From contig JAPPKQ010000239.1 of the NCBI GenBank assembly GCA_028819945.1, positions 1 to 8,929 of the forward strand: a stretch of DNA of 8,929 nucleotides, given 5' to 3'. This stretch comes from a bacterium. Lineage in GTDB: Bacteria; Actinomycetota; Acidimicrobiia; Acidimicrobiales; CATQHL01. Each line of letters starts with the position of its first letter. The stretch's first letter is position 1. The translations under genes were made by a program, and so were the position numbers. Positions 6,622-8,929 of this stretch are shown here, piece after piece. A model generated the notes under the pieces. It was not told where the DNA came from. It ran no database searches and saw only the letters and a list, made by a program, of their open reading frames with translations.

Positions 6622-7113
6622 TCCCGTCGCCGTGTGCTCCCGCCAGAGATCCCTGTAGTCGCAGTAGACGAGGTGGTGGCGCCGCGCCCGCTCATAGTCG
6701 CCCTGCCTGAGTGCGACCAGCGTGGAGCGGGCCGCGGCTCGCAGGGCGCTCAGTTCGGCGCGCCGCCGCGGGTTGGGATGAGCGGCCACGGCGATGTCGA
6801 GATGCTCCGCGGCCGCTTCGTCGGACCGGTCCAGGGCGGCCTGCGCGTCGCTGAAGTCATCCGCACTGGCGCGGTCGAGGAGAGCCTCGTGCGCGGCTGT
6901 CCAGTCATCGAGTACCGCTCCGTGCAGCTGTTGCCAGGCTGCCTCTGCGGCCGGATCGGTGGGGGCAGGCGGGAGGGCCGCATTGACGATGCGGCTGGAG
7001 TGCTCTTCCACCGCCCTGTGGTGGCCGCGCCGGCGACGAGCGACGAGGGCCGGCACCGCGCACGCGGCAACGACCAGTGCCGGCAGGAGGTAGCGGACGT
7101 AGACGGTGCTCAT
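6601..7113 (-). CDS. Single-pass membrane protein with helical cytoplasmic tail, unknown function
   Basis: I do not recognise this 170-residue protein. One hydrophobic helix (about residues 8-25) is followed at once by ARRRRGHHR, a strongly positive stretch that by the positive-inside rule places the remaining ~140 residues in the cytoplasm. The tail is rich in Ala, Asp, Glu and Arg, and the pattern suggests several amphipathic helices (about 52-80, 87-112 and 115-145), ending in a charged, His- and Asp-rich segment. No catalytic motif is visible. The ATG at 7113 has only a weak GGGCGGA just upstream. The gene starts 62 bases after the zinc-ribbon gene and may be co-transcribed with it. Its last codons and stop are duplicated 75 bases further on, so reading through the TGA would add 25 residues ending in the same D-H-A-D-D-S. 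Confidence 0.72.
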   Translation of the reverse strand: MSTVYVRYLLPALVVAACAVPALVARRRRGHHRAVEEHSSRIVNAALPPAPTDPAAEAAWQQLHGAVLDDWTAAHEALLDRASADDFSDAQAALDRSDEAAAEHLDIAVAAHPNPRRRAELSALRAAARSTLVALRQGDYERARRHHLVYCDYRDLWREHTATGDHADDS

Positions 7114-7175
7114 TCCGCCCGATCAGGGTGCCGAGCAGGCCAAAGGCCCGGAGTCGAGAGCGGTGCCCGATCCGG

Positions 7176-7367
7176 CTAGGCCGGCGCCGGGATCTTGACC
7201 TGGAGCGGGGACGCTTTCACGGTGTGCGCCGAATGCCCGCACGCCCAGCAACTGTCGCCGGACCGGCCGCGCCACGTGACGTCGCAGACGCCACAGGCCA
7301 TGACGGTGACGACGGCTTCCCCGTCCACGGTGCTCGTTTCGGCCTCGGCGCCGTCCGCTGTGCCCAC
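7176..7367 (-). CDS. Small zinc-ribbon-like protein
   Basis: This is a 63-residue cytoplasmic protein if the GTG at 7367 is used. Two CxxC knuckles, C25-G-V-C28 and C40-W-A-C43, lie 12 residues apart and fit a compact zinc ribbon. An acidic N-terminal segment precedes them, and a short basic/hydrophobic strand (VKASPLQVKIP) follows. No enzyme motif is present. A nucleic-acid or protein contact role is only a guess from the fold type. No ribosome site precedes the GTG, but TACAAT at 7382-7377 could make it leaderless. The frame remains open upstream through 7410 and would encode an H-H-P-E-G-G-P-A-Y-N-P segment that looks protein-like but has no standard start codon. The true start may therefore differ. 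It lies 79 bases after the first LysM gene's stop, on the same strand. Confidence 0.65.
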   Translation of the reverse strand: MGTADGAEAETSTVDGEAVVTVMACGVCDVTWRGRSGDSCWACGHSAHTVKASPLQVKIPAPA

Positions 7368-7376
7368 CGGCGCGGG

Positions 7377-7382
7377 ATTGTA
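7377..7382 (-). promoter_or_regulatory. TACAAT -10 box before the zinc-ribbon gene
   Basis: TACAAT on the minus strand is one base from the TATAAT consensus and ends nine bases before the GTG at 7367, a spacing that suits leaderless transcription. No -35 hexamer is evident. The alternative is that this is coding sequence of a longer zinc-ribbon protein. Confidence 0.35.
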
Positions 7383-7446
7383 CGCAGGCCCTCCCTCGGG
7401 GTGGTGGATGTCCGGCCGGCGGGCCGTGACGGTGGCCGGAGCCGGG

Positions 7447-7878
7447 CTACTCGGGCGGTGGGATGAACAGTTGGTCCCCGGCGTTGATCCGGTCGGGATC
7501 CTCGATGTTGTTCAACTCCACAACGGCGTCGAGGGTGACGCCGAATTGCCTGGCGATACTGAAGAGAGTGTCGCCGGGCTGAATCGTGTAGACGAGTTGG
7601 GCACCGAGTTCCCGCTGCGGCTGGGTGGTGGCGGGGGTCGTCGGCGGCGGGTCGGGCGGTGCGGTGGGCGGCTGCTGGACGACGCCGGTCGCCGGGGTCA
7701 CCGGCGGCGGAGGGGGAGCGAGTGTGACGACGGTGTTGCTGCCGGCGCCGCCGGTGTCCGTGGTGGGACCTTCGGTGTCGTCGCCGGCGTCGAAGCAGGC
7801 GGCGAGAGTCAGAACCGAACCGGCGAGCAGTGCGGCCAGAACGGTACGGCCGAGAGTCGCGGCACTTGGCACAGGCAC
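7447..7878 (-). CDS. LysM-domain lipoprotein (copy A)
   Basis: This 143-residue exported lipoprotein has a signal segment ending in the lipobox L-A-A-C28. A Thr/Pro-rich spacer (about 36-90, including runs of prolines) follows. The C-terminal LysM domain (about 95-140) contains Y-T-I-Q-P-G-D-T-L-F-S-I-A, then FGVTLDAVVELNNI, then IN-AGDQLFIP. LysM domains bind the N-acetylglucosamine-containing glycan of peptidoglycan, so the protein probably tethers membrane to wall from the outer leaflet of the cytoplasmic membrane. No enzymatic domain is present. The listed start is GTG 7878. A second GTG at 7872 is equally plausible, since TAGTTT lies seven bases before it and there is no ribosome site for either. 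The neighbour at 7968-8420 has the same architecture and is likely a paralogue. Confidence 0.88.
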   Translation of the reverse strand: MPVPSAATLGRTVLAALLAGSVLTLAACFDAGDDTEGPTTDTGGAGSNTVVTLAPPPPPVTPATGVVQQPPTAPPDPPPTTPATTQPQRELGAQLVYTIQPGDTLFSIARQFGVTLDAVVELNNIEDPDRINAGDQLFIPPPE

Positions 7879-7879
7879 A

Positions 7880-7885
7880 AAACTA
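7880..7885 (-). promoter_or_regulatory. TAGTTT -10 box for LysM lipoprotein copy A
   Basis: TAGTTT on the minus strand fits TANNNT and lies seven bases before GTG 7872, which would then be the first base of a leaderless transcript. It is too close (one base) to serve GTG 7878, so the site favours the shorter protein. No -35 or Shine-Dalgarno sequence is visible. Confidence 0.4.
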
Positions 7886-7967
7886 GTCGGTAGGACTCAC
7901 CGGGGAAATCGGCAAGGTCGGTCCCGCCGGAGCGACAGCGCCCTCAATGCGACGCCGTCCCCGTCTA

Positions 7968-8420
7968 TCAGCCGGCCGGCGGGATCGTCAGGGTGTCGCC
8001 CTCGTAGATCACGTCGGGATTGCTGATGTTGTTGGCCTCGATGACGTCGTCGAGGCTGACGCCGAACCGTTGAGCGACGCTGAACAGGGTGTCGCCCGCC
8101 TGCACGGTGTAGAGGAGGATGCCGTCCTCATCGACCAGGGGCTCCTCGGGAGGCTCCGGCGGCGGTTGCGGAGGCTCGGGCGGTGGCGGCGGAGGCTCGA
8201 ACACCACGGTGTCGGTCGTGGGCGGCGGTGCCTGGGTGGTCGGCGGCACGGTCTCCGGCGGTGGTGCCTGGGTGGTCGGCGCCACGGCCGCCGGCGGCGC
8301 CTGGGTGGTCGTCGAGTCCTCTGCGTTCTCGTCCTCGCCGAAACACGAGGTGAGCACCAGCGCCGGAACAACGGTGAGTGCGATCAGAGTGATTCGCCTG
8401 CGAGCACGCGCATGAGACAT
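7968..8420 (-). CDS. LysM-domain lipoprotein (copy B)
   Basis: This 150-residue exported lipoprotein opens with a classic signal: basic MSHARARRR, a hydrophobic stretch and the lipobox L-T-S-C26. An acidic segment leads into a Pro/Thr-rich linker in which TTQAPP recurs three times, then a proline/glutamate-rich stretch. The C-terminal LysM domain (about 104-147) reads Y-T-V-Q-A-G-D-T-L-F-S-V-A, then FGVSLDDVIEANNI, then YEGDTLTIP, and is closely similar to copy A. It should bind peptidoglycan while lipid-anchored. The ATG at 8420 is chosen because it starts a perfect lipoprotein signal and lies seven bases after TAGGCT with no ribosome site. The frame is open further upstream to 8723, but that part overlaps the divergent gene and lacks protein-like features. 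It lies 89 bases before copy A on the same strand. Confidence 0.92.
   Translation of the reverse strand: MSHARARRRITLIALTVVPALVLTSCFGEDENAEDSTTTQAPPAAVAPTTQAPPPETVPPTTQAPPPTTDTVVFEPPPPPPEPPQPPPEPPEEPLVDEDGILLYTVQAGDTLFSVAQRFGVSLDDVIEANNISNPDVIYEGDTLTIPPAG
8227..8311 (-). repeat. In-frame coding repeats for TTQAPP units
   Basis: The DNA unit GGTGCCTGGGTGGTCGGCG occurs at 8227-8245 and 8263-8281 (period 36). A shorter variant, GGCGCCTGGGTGGTCG, sits at 8296-8311 (offset 33). Both offsets are multiples of three, so each copy encodes T-T-Q-A-P in the linker of LysM lipoprotein B. Such repeats can change the linker length by slippage or recombination without breaking the frame. Confidence 0.85.
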
Positions 8421-8427
8421 GGCGTGA

Positions 8428-8433
8428 AGCCTA
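8428..8433 (-). promoter_or_regulatory. TAGGCT -10 box for LysM lipoprotein copy B
   Basis: TAGGCT on the minus strand fits TANNNT and ends seven bases before ATG 8420, the same geometry as at the paralogous gene. With no Shine-Dalgarno sequence in the gap, a leaderless transcript is the simplest reading. No convincing -35 hexamer is seen. Confidence 0.42.
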
Positions 8434-8505
8434 CACCCGCCACCGGCACAACTCAGGGATGCAACGAGGGTTGTACAAATCCCCCGGTCGGGCGTGTCGT
8501 GACAG

Positions 8506-8511
8506 TACGTT
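8506..8511 (+). promoter_or_regulatory. TACGTT -10 box for the DUF3499-like gene
   Basis: TACGTT fits TANNNT and ends six bases before ATG 8518, again with no ribosome site, suggesting a leaderless transcript. The divergent intergenic stretch (8421-8517) also holds the 8-bp palindrome TTGTACAA at 8471-8478, a possible but unproven operator between the two divergent promoters. Confidence 0.38.
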
Positions 8512-8517
8512 TGTTGT

Positions 8518-8808
8518 ATGGACGGAATCCGCCCGGGAGGTGGAGCGGCCGCGATCGCGACCGGGAATGCCGTGACGCCACCCCACAACGGCGCCCCGGA
8601 AGCGGTCGGCTGTGCCCACATGCTGTGCCCCGAGTCCGCGACCGCGCTGCTGCTCTTCGACGCCCGCGTGACCGCGGCCTGGCTCATGGACTTCGAGGGA
8701 AGGGCTTGGCGCGGCCTGCCCATGTGCTCGGCGCACGCTGACCGGTTCCGGCCGCCCGTCGGCTGGGTGCTGTCGGACCAGCGAAGCCCGAGCCGCCCGC
8801 AGCGGTCC
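8518..8808 (+). CDS. DUF3499-like zinc-binding protein (3' end lost in contig end)
   Basis: At least 97 codons are readable before the sequence collapses into G/C runs, and no stop is reached. Residues 32-83 contain C32-A-H-M-L-C37, an ATALLLFDARVTAAWL strand pair, PMC70-SAH73-ADR, then PPVGW. The C-x4-C ... C-x2-H-A-x-R ... P-x-GW layout matches the actinobacterial DUF3499 family (CSRTGC ... LC..HA.RL..P.GWE), whose conserved Cys and His suggest a zinc site. No biochemical role is established to my knowledge. The first ~30 residues look like a low-complexity lead and are not expected from the family. GTG at 8572 is an alternative start, but the -10-like TACGTT six bases before ATG 8518 favours the longer form. 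The gene diverges from the LysM lipoprotein genes. Confidence 0.72.
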
Positions 8809-8929
8809 GCGGGCGCGGGGGGGGGGGGGGGGGGGGCGGGGGCGCCCCCGGCCGGCGCCCCGCCCGCGCCCCGGGGGGGGGGCGGCCCCCCCCCCCCCCC
8901 GCCCCCCCCCCCCCCCCCGGCGGCCCCCC
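8807..8929. other. Low-complexity G/C contig end, probable sequencing artefact
   Basis: The final 123 bases contain no A or T. They include a run of 20 G (8817-8836), 15 C (8886-8900) and 17 C (8902-8918), joined by short G/C mixtures. No coding gene in the window looks like this, and the change is abrupt inside an open gene. Poly-G calls and their reverse complement at a weakly supported contig edge explain it best. Confidence 0.85.

Noticed and set aside
8421..8723. N-terminal extension of the LysM lipoprotein B frame.
   Set aside because: The lipoprotein signal starts at ATG 8420 after a -10-like box. The extension would bury the signal internally and overlaps the divergent DUF3499-like gene.
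8807..8929. G/C runs as a telomere-like end, G-quadruplex element or slippery contingency locus.
   Set aside because: The runs are abrupt, extreme and unlike the rest of the window, lie at the very edge, and include both poly-G and poly-C. A sequencing or assembly artefact is simpler.

Overview
This window is GC-rich chromosomal DNA in the style of a high-GC actinobacterium. I infer an uncultured or draft-assembled lineage near the Acidimicrobiia. That inference rests on the very high GC, GTG starts, apparent leaderless promoters (TANNNT 6-9 bases before a start codon), a PcrA-type helicase tail, and a truncated protein resembling the actinobacterial DUF3499 family. I see no rRNA, tRNA, CRISPR array, insertion sequence or prophage gene. 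The last ~120 bases contain no A or T and are dominated by G and C homopolymers, so they look like a contig-end artefact.

Left part (1-4250): the 3' tail of a PcrA/UvrD helicase gene on the + strand meets a three-gene leftward unit. In transcription order that unit is an ABC ATPase of the LolD/MacB type (4203-3451), a large double-FtsX permease (3389-681), and a small membrane-anchored protein whose C-terminal half resembles a Rieske fold without its iron-sulfur ligands (610-161). The helicase and the Rieske-like gene converge and share a CTAG at their stops. The ATPase and permease should form an MacB/FtsX-like transporter working on envelope substrates or complexes. The role of the third gene is unknown.

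Middle part (4431-6509): a Prx6-type peroxiredoxin (5122-4487, minus strand) ends just before a perfect 16-bp hairpin terminator. Divergent from it is a secreted lipoprotein with an Ig-like domain and an SGNH/GDSL hydrolase domain (+ strand, to 6509).

Right part (6510-8420): four small minus-strand genes, probably all linked to the envelope or small regulatory proteins. They are two neighbouring lipoproteins with Pro/Thr-rich linkers and C-terminal LysM domains (8420-7968 and 7878-7447), a small two-CxxC zinc-ribbon-like protein (7367-7176), and a single-pass membrane protein with a helical tail (7113-6601). A 34-bp exact direct repeat, 75 bp apart, duplicates the last codons and stop of that membrane protein. 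Divergent from the LysM genes, the DUF3499-like zinc-binding protein (8518 onward, + strand) runs into the low-complexity end.

I found no convincing new multi-gene system. The most interesting items are the cluster-less Rieske-like protein attached to the FtsX transporter, the repeated use of apparent leaderless promoters in the right-hand part, the twin LysM lipoproteins, and the in-frame 75-bp duplication.
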